Positions 9,906 to 17,852 of a stretch of DNA of 44,036 bases are shown piece after piece (the first letter of the stretch is position 1; every line of letters begins with the position of its first letter). The position numbers were made by a program, and so were the translations under genes. The notes beneath the pieces are model-generated. The model saw nothing but the letters and a program-made list of their open reading frames with translations, was not told the DNA's origin and ran no database searches. Source of the stretch: Candidatus Heimdallarchaeota archaeon LC_3 (GTDB lineage Archaea; Asgardarchaeota; Heimdallarchaeia; Hodarchaeales; LC-3); the NCBI GenBank assembly GCA_001940645.1, contig MDVS01000029.1:1-44036 (forward strand), in the 5' to 3' direction.

Positions 9906-10253
9906 TTATTTTACCTTTTTTTGTAGTTCTTCAATATAATCATCTAGCTTGTCGAAACTATCAGACCAAAATTGCTTGTATTGTCGAACCCAGTCTGAAG
10001 CTGCTTTCAAAGGACCAGCTTCTAGATGTGAAATCCGCAATTGAGCATTTTTACTTTTTGAAATGAGTCCAGCCCTTTCAAGTACTTTTAAATGCTTTGA
10101 TATAGCAACCATGCTCAATTTATAGGGTTTAGCAATCTCTTTTACAGAGGCATCTCTCGATGTTAGAGAAGCCAAAATTTCTCGTCGAATAGGATGTGCT
10201 AATGCCATAAAAACAAGACTAAGTTTGTCTGAAGCTCGTTGAAGATCATTCAT
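9906..10253 (-). CDS. ArsR-family winged-helix transcriptional regulator
   Basis: A 115-residue winged-helix repressor: 'ALAHPIRREILASLTSRDASVKEIAKPYKLSMVAISKHLKVLERAGLISK' is the classic ArsR HTH (residues about 17-66). There is no Cys, so the usual metal-binding Cys pair is absent; this fits the non-metal ArsR group paired with SRPBCC proteins. The C-terminal 'WVRQYKQFWSDSFDKLDDYIEEL' helix is also typical of that group. It is first in a two-gene operon and probably regulates itself through the inverted repeats just upstream. Confidence 0.92.
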   Translation of the reverse strand: MNDLQRASDKLSLVFMALAHPIRREILASLTSRDASVKEIAKPYKLSMVAISKHLKVLERAGLISKSKNAQLRISHLEAGPLKAASDWVRQYKQFWSDSFDKLDDYIEELQKKVK

Positions 10254-10278
10254 ATTGATAAAATATATTTAACTTTTT

Positions 10279-10298
10279 GGTTAATAAACCTTAAGGTT
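10279..10298 (-). promoter_or_regulatory. Candidate operator upstream of the ArsR gene
   Basis: Two overlapping inverted repeats: GGTT-AATA-AACC (10279-10290) and the perfect 12-bp palindrome AACCTTAAGGTT (10287-10298). They lie 26-45 bases upstream of the ArsR start codon at 10253, where an autorepressor would bind. That ArsR binds here is inference. The core AACCTTAAG recurs in the inverted repeat before the thioredoxin-like gene at 30865-30891. Confidence 0.4.
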
Positions 10299-10566
10299 AA
10301 ACATAAAATTGAATTATCTTAAAATATGGTTGTTATCGAGAATGAAGATTAATTATGTTGAGAATAAATGAATTAGAATAAAAAAAATGGTAATTAAATC
10401 TTATCAAATAATTAAGTATTAATTTAATTAACTGTTACCAGCATTAGAGAACTGAAGAAATTGGTATATCATCTTACAAAAAAACTTGATTCATACCTAA
10501 AAAAGAATTTTTAGAACTAATAAGGAAAATCAATCTGAAAATCATGATGCAGGCATTATTATTTAG
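10299..10566. other. Intergenic, no feature seen
   Basis: The stretch between the ArsR operator and the 3' end of the next minus-strand gene is about 270 bases of AT-rich sequence. I see no ORF with a credible start, no RNA gene and no repeat. Confidence 0.4.
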
Positions 10567-11109
10567 TTAAATTTCAAGATTTTTATTATCTTTCAACCAT
10601 TTATGATAGACTTCTTTTAATTCTTTCAAATCATTTTTATTTTTGACTTCAAGAAAGTTTTCCTCTACAAATTTAACTAATTCTAATTTTGAAAGAGAAA
10701 ATTTAGAATTTTTTTTTTCGTTTCGATGTCTGTCGAGCTCAAGTTTTTCTCTGGTATATAGAGATGGCAAATAATTACTCATAAGTATGGATCTTTGCTC
10801 GTAGGGCATTGTTTCATCTGTTATAACTTTCCTGATCATTGCTTGATATTTTCCTTCAATTTTCTCAATGAGTAGATTATTTTTTGATGAGATTAATCGT
10901 ATACGAGGCTGATTTTGTATGTATTCGATTAATTTTAACCAGTTTTCTGCTGATGAAGGATTTATTCCTATTTCTTTTAATCTGGATTTCGGAAATACCT
11001 CATATTGTTTTTCGATGAAATTGAATATTTCTTCTACCCGTTCAAGCATGTTTCTGCGCTTAGGTTTTTTTCTGATTTCCTTCAGTGTTTTTTTTGATTC
11101 TTTTTTCAT
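10567..11109 (-). CDS. Hypothetical basic protein with a winged-helix-like segment
   Basis: 180 residues, strongly basic N-terminus ('KKESKKTLKEIRKKPKRRN'). The segment at about 24-70 ('VEEIFNFIEKQYEVFPKSRL' then 'EIGINPSSAENWLKLIEYIQ', ending 'RIRLISSKNNLLIEKI') reads as a helix-turn-helix followed by a beta wing. The C-terminal half is charged and helical. I do not recognise the family; DNA binding is an inference from the wing-like pattern. It is divergent from eutA with about 125 bases between start codons. Confidence 0.6.
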   Translation of the reverse strand: MKKESKKTLKEIRKKPKRRNMLERVEEIFNFIEKQYEVFPKSRLKEIGINPSSAENWLKLIEYIQNQPRIRLISSKNNLLIEKIEGKYQAMIRKVITDETMPYEQRSILMSNYLPSLYTREKLELDRHRNEKKNSKFSLSKLELVKFVEENFLEVKNKNDLKELKEVYHKWLKDNKNLEI

Positions 11110-11235
11110 TAATTAAATTATTATTATTTTAAATATATAAAGATATGTTATTGGATCTTAAAGTATATGAAAAGATCTTTAAGCGCTAATAAATAATTTT
11201 CAAGCATTGATAATATTGAATAGGATCTACAAAAA

Positions 11236-13290
11236 ATGGATTTATCAGAAATAGATATGGATGTAGAAACAACAAAAGGAGGAATGCGGTATTTAGTAAA
11301 GAGTGTGCTTGATAAAAATTCAATAGATGACTCTGAAAAGTTGGTAGACTCTTTTTCACTGTTTTATGACAATTTGTTAAAAAAATATAAAGATGAAGAT
11401 ACTACAAATCTTGCTAGGTATTACAGGCTTGTAATGGAATTTAAACCTGCATTAGCTTATGTTTTGAAATCTGGAGCAATGTTTGATTCTATATGTGATA
11501 TGGCTTTACTATTTTTTAATCCTGCACTGGATCAAATAAGAAGGCAATTAAACGAGGGCACACCTAGTAGAAGAGAAACCGGTCCAATTTTACCAGGAAG
11601 TAACAAATCTATGGATTTAATATATTACTGCTCTATCTGCGATAAAGAGCTTGAAATTCCAGATTTAAAAAAAGAAGAAATATTAGAGGCTTCTGAAGAA
11701 GTGGAGTTACCTTCTCACCATGAAAAACCATTCGAAATAAGAATTAAAAAAGTTAAAGAAGAGCTGAAATCATCTGAAAACCCTAAAAAAAATGATATTG
11801 AAATTCTCCCTGCTGAAGTGTTAATGGGTCATGTTGGATCAGTTGAATATAACCCGGAATATCTAAGACTTCTAAGCGTAGGAATTGATATTGGATCAAG
11901 TACATCTCACTTAATTTTTTCAAATCTCACATTAAAAAGGGAAATGGGTTTTTTTAATATGTCAAATAGATATATGCTCGAACATAGAGAAGTTATATAC
12001 GAAAGTGATATAATAATGACCCCTCTTCTCGACCGTAACACGATTGATGTTGACTCATTAGTAACATTTATTAAAAAAGAATATGAAAAAGCTGAAGTAG
12101 ATCGTGAAATGGTAGACTCGGGGGCTGTTATTGTAACAGGAGAAACTGCAAAGAAAAAAAATGCCCTAGAAATTGTCAATCGAATTTCATCCGAAACCGG
12201 AAAATTTGTTAGTGCTACTGCTGGGCCAAATTTCGAATCAATACTTGGAGCGATGGGTAGTGGTATAATAAAGCAATCAGAAGTATCTAAAAAAACAATA
12301 TTGAATGTTGACATAGGAGGAGGAACAAGTAATCTTGCTATTATATCAAATGGTCAAATTTTATCAACTGCTTGTATTAATGTGGGAGGAAGGTTACTAG
12401 GTATTAATGAGAATTACAAGATTTGGAGAATAGATGAACCTGTTCAAATAATTATGGATGATCTTGCTTTAACATATAAAATCGGTGATGTAATAAGCAA
12501 AGATGAAGCAGGTACAATATCAAAGTTATTAGCTGAGTCCCTTTTCGAAGTGATGCTAGGTCCAGCAAAAAATAAATTATCCAAATCATTGATGATGACT
12601 AACAACTTAGATTTTTCTGGTCCTATTGACGTTTATTCCTTTTCTGGTGGAATAGCAGAACTGATATACAAACCAGGGAAAGAATATAACGATATAGGAC
12701 ATATTTTAGCATCAGAAATTAAAAAATTAGTTGAAGAAAACGCTTTACCGATAATAGAACCTGAAAATAAAATTCGCGCTACAGTAATAGGGGCTGGAGC
12801 ATTTTCTCTTTCTATATCAGGATCTACATGTTTTGTTGATAAAGATATTAATTTACCACTTACAAACATTCCTGTGCTTCCCGTCAATGTTACTCGAGAA
12901 AATTTCAGTTCCAAAAAACTAATAGAAGAAGTTAACAGATCCTTTAATAACTTTGATATGAAAGAAGGGGAAGATTTAGTAGGGTTGTATTTTCAAAATC
13001 CAATTTACCATGCTGATAGATTGTTAGGTGAATTTGCTATAGCTATCGAAAAGGCTTTGATGAACTCAATCTCCAATAGAATACCAATTATTCTTTTATT
13101 TGAAATGGATCTCGCAAGAATGCTAGGAATAACCATTCGACGTAAGACCTCAATCCAAGATAATTTGATTTGTCTTGATGAATTATTTTTAGAATCAGGT
13201 GATTGGATTGATATAGGAGCTCCTTTGAGATCAGGGGATGCATATCCTGTGACTGTAAAAAGCCTAGTATTTAATCAAATCAATAGGTGA
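11236..13290 (+). CDS. eutA: EutA-like reactivase (ethanolamine ammonia-lyase reactivating factor) with N-terminal extension
   Basis: From about residue 205 the protein is an EutA-type actin-fold ATPase: phosphate-1 loop 'GIDIGSSTSHLIFS' (about 216), 'IYESDIIMTPL', 'VIVTGETAKKKNA', 'SATAGPNFESILGAMGSG' and phosphate-2 loop 'NVDIGGGTSNLAI' (about 357), 'VYSFSGGIAELIY', 'ATVIGAGAFSLSISGST'. EutA reactivates adenosylcobalamin-dependent ethanolamine ammonia-lyase by exchanging damaged cofactor. The first 200 residues are extra: a helical region, then C132-x2-C135 and H161-H162-E-K-P, a zinc-ribbon-like arrangement. The lyase genes (eutB/eutC) are not in this window. ATG at 11236 follows an AGGAT. 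Confidence 0.85.
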   Translation: MDLSEIDMDVETTKGGMRYLVKSVLDKNSIDDSEKLVDSFSLFYDNLLKKYKDEDTTNLARYYRLVMEFKPALAYVLKSGAMFDSICDMALLFFNPALDQIRRQLNEGTPSRRETGPILPGSNKSMDLIYYCSICDKELEIPDLKKEEILEASEEVELPSHHEKPFEIRIKKVKEELKSSENPKKNDIEILPAEVLMGHVGSVEYNPEYLRLLSVGIDIGSSTSHLIFSNLTLKREMGFFNMSNRYMLEHREVIYESDIIMTPLLDRNTIDVDSLVTFIKKEYEKAEVDREMVDSGAVIVTGETAKKKNALEIVNRISSETGKFVSATAGPNFESILGAMGSGIIKQSEVSKKTILNVDIGGGTSNLAIISNGQILSTACINVGGRLLGINENYKIWRIDEPVQIIMDDLALTYKIGDVISKDEAGTISKLLAESLFEVMLGPAKNKLSKSLMMTNNLDFSGPIDVYSFSGGIAELIYKPGKEYNDIGHILASEIKKLVEENALPIIEPENKIRATVIGAGAFSLSISGSTCFVDKDINLPLTNIPVLPVNVTRENFSSKKLIEEVNRSFNNFDMKEGEDLVGLYFQNPIYHADRLLGEFAIAIEKALMNSISNRIPIILLFEMDLARMLGITIRRKTSIQDNLICLDELFLESGDWIDIGAPLRSGDAYPVTVKSLVFNQINR

Positions 13291-13345
13291 AGTAAAATTA
13301 CTGATGCTAAGTTCTAAACGACGACAGAATCTATGCTTAAATTGA

Positions 13346-15817
13346 TCATATTTCTATAAAAACAAACTCTCCCTCTTCTAATTTGATTTTTTGATCACTC
13401 TTTGATAAAATATTTGTATTTTCAACATTATGGAAATTTTCCAAATCCTTTTCTAACTTTTTCATGCTTTCTGGAAGAATTAATGTTTTCATAGAATCTC
13501 TTCGTTTCTTTGGTGGATCATTTGATCCCTTTAATTTCCAGATAATTGAATTTAGTGATAGTATGTTACTTGTTATTGTATATGGTATTTCGAATTCCAA
13601 TCCTTCTGGAAATAATTCTTTATGGATAGACTTATCAAACAACCTCAGATAGATATAGTCTGTTATGAAAGGGATTATTGGGGCAAATAGTTTTAGAATT
13701 GATTCTAGACATTGATATAATGTCCATCTAGCACTATCTGATTCACTTGGTGAAAATTCTCCAATCCGATTATATGCGCGTTTTTTCACTAACTCTAGAT
13801 AAGTGCTTGCAAATATTTCCCATGTGAATTGATACATTTCTCTAGCAGGAACATGGAAATCTAAAGAATCATAACCTGACATTACTTTATTTGATGTTCT
13901 AGCTAATTCTGTGAGAATCCATTTGTCGGTGAAAACCAAATTCGCTTGATCAAAATCAATAGGATTATCAAATGTTGAAATAAATCGTGCGATATTATAG
14001 AATTTATTCAAAAATTTAGATATCCCGGATAATTTTTCCTCAGAAAATCGTAAATCAGATCCATGGGATGCTTCTTTGGCTCCAAATAATCGTAAAGCAT
14101 CACCACCATATTTTTCAATGATTTTCATAGGATCAATAGAATTTCCTTTAGATTTACTCATTTTTTCACCAGTTTCAGATACCACATGACCTGAAATCCA
14201 TGCTTTGTTAAACATAGGCTGATTAAAATGCAAATAACCACGTAACATAGAATAATGAAGCCAAGTCCTTACGATATCCTTTCCTTGAGGTCGAATATCA
14301 CAAATAAAATCCCTGTCAAGAAGGTCATTTGTGAAATCTTCATCTACAGACTGGTTATGTGGATATTTCAAGATATAGTAAGCGGAGATTGATGAATCCA
14401 TCCAAGTATCAAATATTCTAGTTTCTCCCTTAAAAGAAGTTCCAGAGCAATTGGGACAATTATCAATCGGTGCAGGATCTTTCCAAGGTTGATAATAGGA
14501 TACTCCTTTAGGAACAATTGTTTCATTACACTCATTACAATACCATAATGGTACTTCGGTTCCATAATATCTCCTTCTGGTTATAGGCCAATCCATTGAG
14601 ATTTTTTCGAGCCAATCAAGCCAGATTTGTCTAGATTTTTCAGGAAGGAATTCCATTTTATCTGCATATTTTTTCAGTTTTTTGACAAAATTTTCTTGTT
14701 TTAGGTATAATTCAGGCATACCAATGAATTCTAATTTAGCATGGGAGCGTTCACTAGTAGGAAACCTGTGAGAAACGATTTTTTCACTTCTAATTTTACC
14801 AATTTCTTTGAGATCATCAGTAATTATTTTTCGTGCTTCATCAATAGTCAATCCTGAATATTTTTTACCTGCTAAATCATTCAAGGTACCATCTGGATTA
14901 ATGATATATTTAGGTTTGAGATTTAATTCTCTAAAAACCCGAATATCAGTGATATCACCAAATGAGCAAATCATCATAATACCTGATTTCCCAAAGTCAG
15001 GATCTGCTGAAGGATGAGCTAGAATAGGCACTTCTAAGTCCCATATTGGTATTCTTGCTAATTTATTTTCGTATTTTTTATATCTTTCATCAGAAGGATG
15101 ATAAATTACTACTCCTATTGCTGATAGTAGTTCTGGGCGACTAGTACTAATGGAAAAAGCTTCCTTTAATTCAGGGATTGTGAATTCTAATTCATAAAGG
15201 GTATGTTCACCTTCTTCATACTCAATTTCAGCATCAGCTACAGTCGTTTGGAGAATTACATCCCAATTTGTGGGTCGATCATCAGAGTATATTAAATTTC
15301 TCTTGTGTAAATCAATAAATGAAGCTTGGGTTATGGCTCGATATTGTTCAGAATCTGTCAAATAGATATCAGTAGAATCAAAAGAATTAGAGGATAGTCC
15401 CATTAGTTTGAAAATATCTAAAGTCTTATCTCCATATTTTTTTAATAATTTTCTACACATCTCAAGAAATTCTTCCCTTTCAGTTTCCAACATACTTATT
15501 TGGTTTTCTTTTTCTACTTGAATTTCTATAGGAATTCCATTTCTGTCTAAACCCATTGGAAATAAAACTTCAAGGCTCTTCATTCTCATGCTTCTTGCAA
15601 TCATGTCTATTTGACTGTAATGAATAGCAGATCCTAAATGAGGATTTGCATTAACATAAATTGGCGGGGTATCTATTGTGTAAATCTTCTTTTTAGTCTC
15701 TGTATTAAATCTATACAGTTTTTTCTCTTGCCACACTTGAAAAAGATTTAATTCTTCTATTTTATGATTGTATGATTTTTTTTCAAGTTTAGGCTTATTT
15801 TTAGTATTTTCACTCAT
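13346..15817 (-). CDS. valS: Valyl-tRNA synthetase, archaeal type
   Basis: Charges tRNA-Val. An 823-residue class Ia synthetase with 'TPPIYVNANPHLGSAIHYSQIDMIARSMRM' catalytic entry (quoted in part: 'PHLGSAIH'), editing-domain 'SISTSRPELLSAIGVVI', 'SMDWPITRRRYYGTEVPLWYC', a C-x2-C...C-x2-C zinc knuckle (428-455 region), 'RPQGKDIVRTWLHYSMLRG' and 'EKMSKSKGNSIDP' (about 550-562). The KMSKS loop is intact, but the HIGH motif reads H60-L-G-S63 instead of H-x-G-H. An anticodon-binding helical domain follows. It lacks the long coiled-coil tail of bacterial ValS. ATG at 15817 is preceded by a strong GGGGGTG Shine-Dalgarno (15826-15832). Confidence 0.92.
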   Translation of the reverse strand: MSENTKNKPKLEKKSYNHKIEELNLFQVWQEKKLYRFNTETKKKIYTIDTPPIYVNANPHLGSAIHYSQIDMIARSMRMKSLEVLFPMGLDRNGIPIEIQVEKENQISMLETEREEFLEMCRKLLKKYGDKTLDIFKLMGLSSNSFDSTDIYLTDSEQYRAITQASFIDLHKRNLIYSDDRPTNWDVILQTTVADAEIEYEEGEHTLYELEFTIPELKEAFSISTSRPELLSAIGVVIYHPSDERYKKYENKLARIPIWDLEVPILAHPSADPDFGKSGIMMICSFGDITDIRVFRELNLKPKYIINPDGTLNDLAGKKYSGLTIDEARKIITDDLKEIGKIRSEKIVSHRFPTSERSHAKLEFIGMPELYLKQENFVKKLKKYADKMEFLPEKSRQIWLDWLEKISMDWPITRRRYYGTEVPLWYCNECNETIVPKGVSYYQPWKDPAPIDNCPNCSGTSFKGETRIFDTWMDSSISAYYILKYPHNQSVDEDFTNDLLDRDFICDIRPQGKDIVRTWLHYSMLRGYLHFNQPMFNKAWISGHVVSETGEKMSKSKGNSIDPMKIIEKYGGDALRLFGAKEASHGSDLRFSEEKLSGISKFLNKFYNIARFISTFDNPIDFDQANLVFTDKWILTELARTSNKVMSGYDSLDFHVPAREMYQFTWEIFASTYLELVKKRAYNRIGEFSPSESDSARWTLYQCLESILKLFAPIIPFITDYIYLRLFDKSIHKELFPEGLEFEIPYTITSNILSLNSIIWKLKGSNDPPKKRRDSMKTLILPESMKKLEKDLENFHNVENTNILSKSDQKIKLEEGEFVFIEI

Positions 15818-16169
15818 CTACTTTCACCCCCTAATTGAGTACAGTCAGGTTGATCTATTTCCAATCCTGAATTAATAAATATATTTGGTATCCACTTAAA
15901 GTGTCGGTTTTTTGCTATTTTTTGTACAATATCTTTCTCGATATCTTTATTTTGTATCTGATACAACAAAACGCCACGATCCTAGCATTTAGTCACCTCT
16001 AGTTGTAAAAAATTTCGGTATTTATGATCTGGAATATAGTCTGAGTTAGTATTCGAAAAAAAGTCAGAAATTAATAACCCGATAACACATCCATATCACA
16101 ATTTTCTATTTTTTTCAAGATATAATAACTTTCGTTTTTTGATTTGAAATCCTCCTTAAGATACATTAC
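15818..16169. other. Intergenic region upstream of valS
   Basis: About 350 bases. On the minus strand GGGGGTG sits 8 nt before the valS ATG. I looked for a tRNA, T-box-like or other structured leader and saw nothing I could support; the remainder is the 3' flank of the isochorismatase-like gene. Confidence 0.5.
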
Positions 16170-16760
16170 CTAAGCTTTACTGGAATCTTTTAGATAGGGT
16201 AACATTGCACGAAAATTATCCGTTCCTGCTTCTCCTAACAATTCATAGATTACCATTTCCGTACTATACAATATCACCCCTGCTTCTCGTAATCGCTGTA
16301 GTCCTGACTCTTTGTTTTCAATTACTCTTGATGATACTGCATCATTTACTACAATTACATTATATCCTGCTGATAAAGCTTGTATTGATGTTTGAAAAAT
16401 GCAAATGTGAGCCTCTACCCCAAATAATACAATTGTTTTCTTTGATTGGATTTCTTCTAATACTGATTTTACACGTAAACAGCTAAAAACTAATTTATCA
16501 TATATTTTTTGATCTTTATGGAGTAAATTAGTTAAGGAATCAATAGTTGGTCCAAGTCTTGAAGCATTCTGAGTTGTAACAGTGACAGGAATACCAATCA
16601 CATTTGCCAGTCTTAGTAACAACTTCATATTTGTTTCAATTCGATTATTATCTTGTACAGCATTCATTAAAGATTTTTGTACATCTACCAATAGAAAAGC
16701 TGTTTCTTCTGAATGTAAAAAGAAAACAGTTTCGTTTTTAATATTCAAATAAGATCTCAA
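16170..16760 (-). CDS. Isochorismatase-fold cysteine hydrolase
   Basis: 196 residues with the cysteine-hydrolase triad visible: Asp26 in 'FLLVDVQKSL', Lys89 in 'IYDKLVFSCL', Cys120 in 'LFGVEAHICIFQTSIQAL'. 'GYNVIVVNDAVSSR' is the usual strand after the nucleophile. The set matches the ISOC1/YcaC-like branch; substrates in this fold range from isochorismate to amides such as nicotinamide, so the reaction is open. It starts at TTG 16760 inside the stop of the VLRF1 gene (TTGA overlap, 4 bases), which implies translational coupling and co-expression with that gene. Confidence 0.88.
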   Translation of the reverse strand: MRSYLNIKNETVFFLHSEETAFLLVDVQKSLMNAVQDNNRIETNMKLLLRLANVIGIPVTVTTQNASRLGPTIDSLTNLLHKDQKIYDKLVFSCLRVKSVLEEIQSKKTIVLFGVEAHICIFQTSIQALSAGYNVIVVNDAVSSRVIENKESGLQRLREAGVILYSTEMVIYELLGEAGTDNFRAMLPYLKDSSKA

Positions 16761-17320
16761 CTCAGTTTTTCTAGTAATTCAACAATTTCTGGGAAATCCA
16801 AATCTATGTTTGTCGATATTATCCCTTTTGTTAATATTTTATTTATTTTTTCTATTTCTTTATGAGTTGGTTTATTTACTGGATAAGGTATTTTAAAGAT
16901 GTTTTCATCTTTTTTATCAAAGGGGATTTTATTGTTAGGTTTGAACAGATATCCCCACATTCTAGGTGAAGTTTGATAAAGAATTAAGTCAACTCCTTTG
17001 ATTTTATTAGACCAATGGATTAATTTTTTATTTATTTCATCAAAAAATTTACGAGTTTGTTGTAAACGTATCTTTTCACCCCCAGATGTTTTTCCTTTCA
17101 AGCTAAAATATGTAATTTGAGATTTTCCCTGTTTTTTTTTTACCATGTATCTGGTTATTCTTTTATGATCAGTGATTTTACCATTTTTGCTAATTCCAAG
17201 CGCTGCCGATCCAGATCGAATTAATAAAATTAAAAATGTTGGCAATGTGGGAAATTGTGATAAATTTTTTGAGTCTTTTGTAACGAAATGTAATAAGGGG
17301 GGTTGTAGAATGATTTCCAT
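16757..17320 (-). CDS. VLRF1-domain protein (Vms1/ANKZF1-like release factor)
   Basis: 187 residues. From about residue 30 it follows the VLRF1 (eRF1-domain-2-like) pattern: strand 'LILLIRSGSAALGIS', 'DHKRITRYMVKKKQGKSQ', then a Gly/Arg-rich turn 'GGEKIRLQQTRKFFDEINKKL', 'ADLI'-type strand 'KGVDLILYQTS', 'GYLFKPN', and 'IFKIPYPVNKPTHKEIEKI' (the conserved 'iPf.T.rpt..Ev'). Gln68 in 'QGKSQ' matches the catalytic Gln that replaces the GGQ of eRF1 in Vms1/ANKZF1, which release nascent chains from peptidyl-tRNA on stalled 60S subunits. Role here in ribosome quality control is inferred from family. No zinc finger or ankyrin repeats are attached. ATG start at 17320; coupled to the downstream hydrolase. 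Confidence 0.75.
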   Translation of the reverse strand: MEIILQPPLLHFVTKDSKNLSQFPTLPTFLILLIRSGSAALGISKNGKITDHKRITRYMVKKKQGKSQITYFSLKGKTSGGEKIRLQQTRKFFDEINKKLIHWSNKIKGVDLILYQTSPRMWGYLFKPNNKIPFDKKDENIFKIPYPVNKPTHKEIEKINKILTKGIISTNIDLDFPEIVELLEKLS

Positions 17321-17520
17321 TTCAGATCCTAAGTCATTTTTTATTTGATAAGAGTTTTTTTAAGGATCAAAGTTAAATATTGATTCTAATGTATTTGTTT
17401 TAACAAATATAGAATAAAACTCATCAAAAGAAATCTTAGTATTGAAAAAGGTACTCAACCCTCTACAAATCATTCTAACTATTTATTTTCTGATCCATGT
17501 GATACTTTTTTTAATCTTTT

Positions 17521-17790
17521 TTAATTTTTTTCAATAATTATCTGAAGTAAATTTGAGATATTCTCCTCAAAATACTTTGTTACTGTTAGTAGAGAGTAAT
17601 AAACGTCCCCTAGTTCTTCAAGCATTCTATCAGATTTTCTTATTGGTGTTTTTCTATAATTACTGTTTAAATTAATCTCTTTTGCTAATTAACCAATTTC
17701 TGATACAAGATCTCTTTTGCTACTTTCAATAGACGAATCTAATTTATTTTCTTTTATGAATTTCTTAACTATTTCTTGATCTGAGTTCAT
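17521..17790 (-). pseudogene. MazG-like nucleotide pyrophosphohydrolase, interrupted by a stop
   Basis: Reading from ATG 17790 the frame gives 33 residues ending '...KRDLVSEIG', then TAA at 17689-17691, then 55 more residues starting 'LAKEINLNSN' with 'RMLEELGDVYYSLLTVTKYF'. Read through, it is an all-alpha NTP pyrophosphatase: E-I-G-[stop]-L-A-K-E is the E-x2-E helix and E-E-L-G-D the E-x2-D helix of the Mg site. The stop takes the place of the second Glu of the first motif; a single GAA-to-TAA change would explain it. No downstream start could restore both helices. TAA is a normal stop elsewhere in this window. Either a recent pseudogene or a sequencing error; 62 bases downstream of ctaB and co-oriented. 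Confidence 0.7.
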
Positions 17791-17852
17791 AAAAAATCCT
17801 CTTGATTGTTCATGGAATGAATTAATAAATAGTTAATAGATTGAATTTAAAT

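Noticed and set aside
9629..10066. 145-codon plus-strand frame across the SRPBCC/ArsR genes
   Set aside because: Runs antisense to two recognised genes and has no recognisable protein features.
15818..16169. tRNA or structured leader upstream of valS
   Set aside because: I found no cloverleaf, T-loop-like GTTC sequence or strong hairpin series.
17689..17691. TAA recoding or an alternative genetic code to explain the mazG-like stop
   Set aside because: TAA ends many intact genes in this window, so reassignment is not credible; a nonsense mutation or sequence error is simpler.
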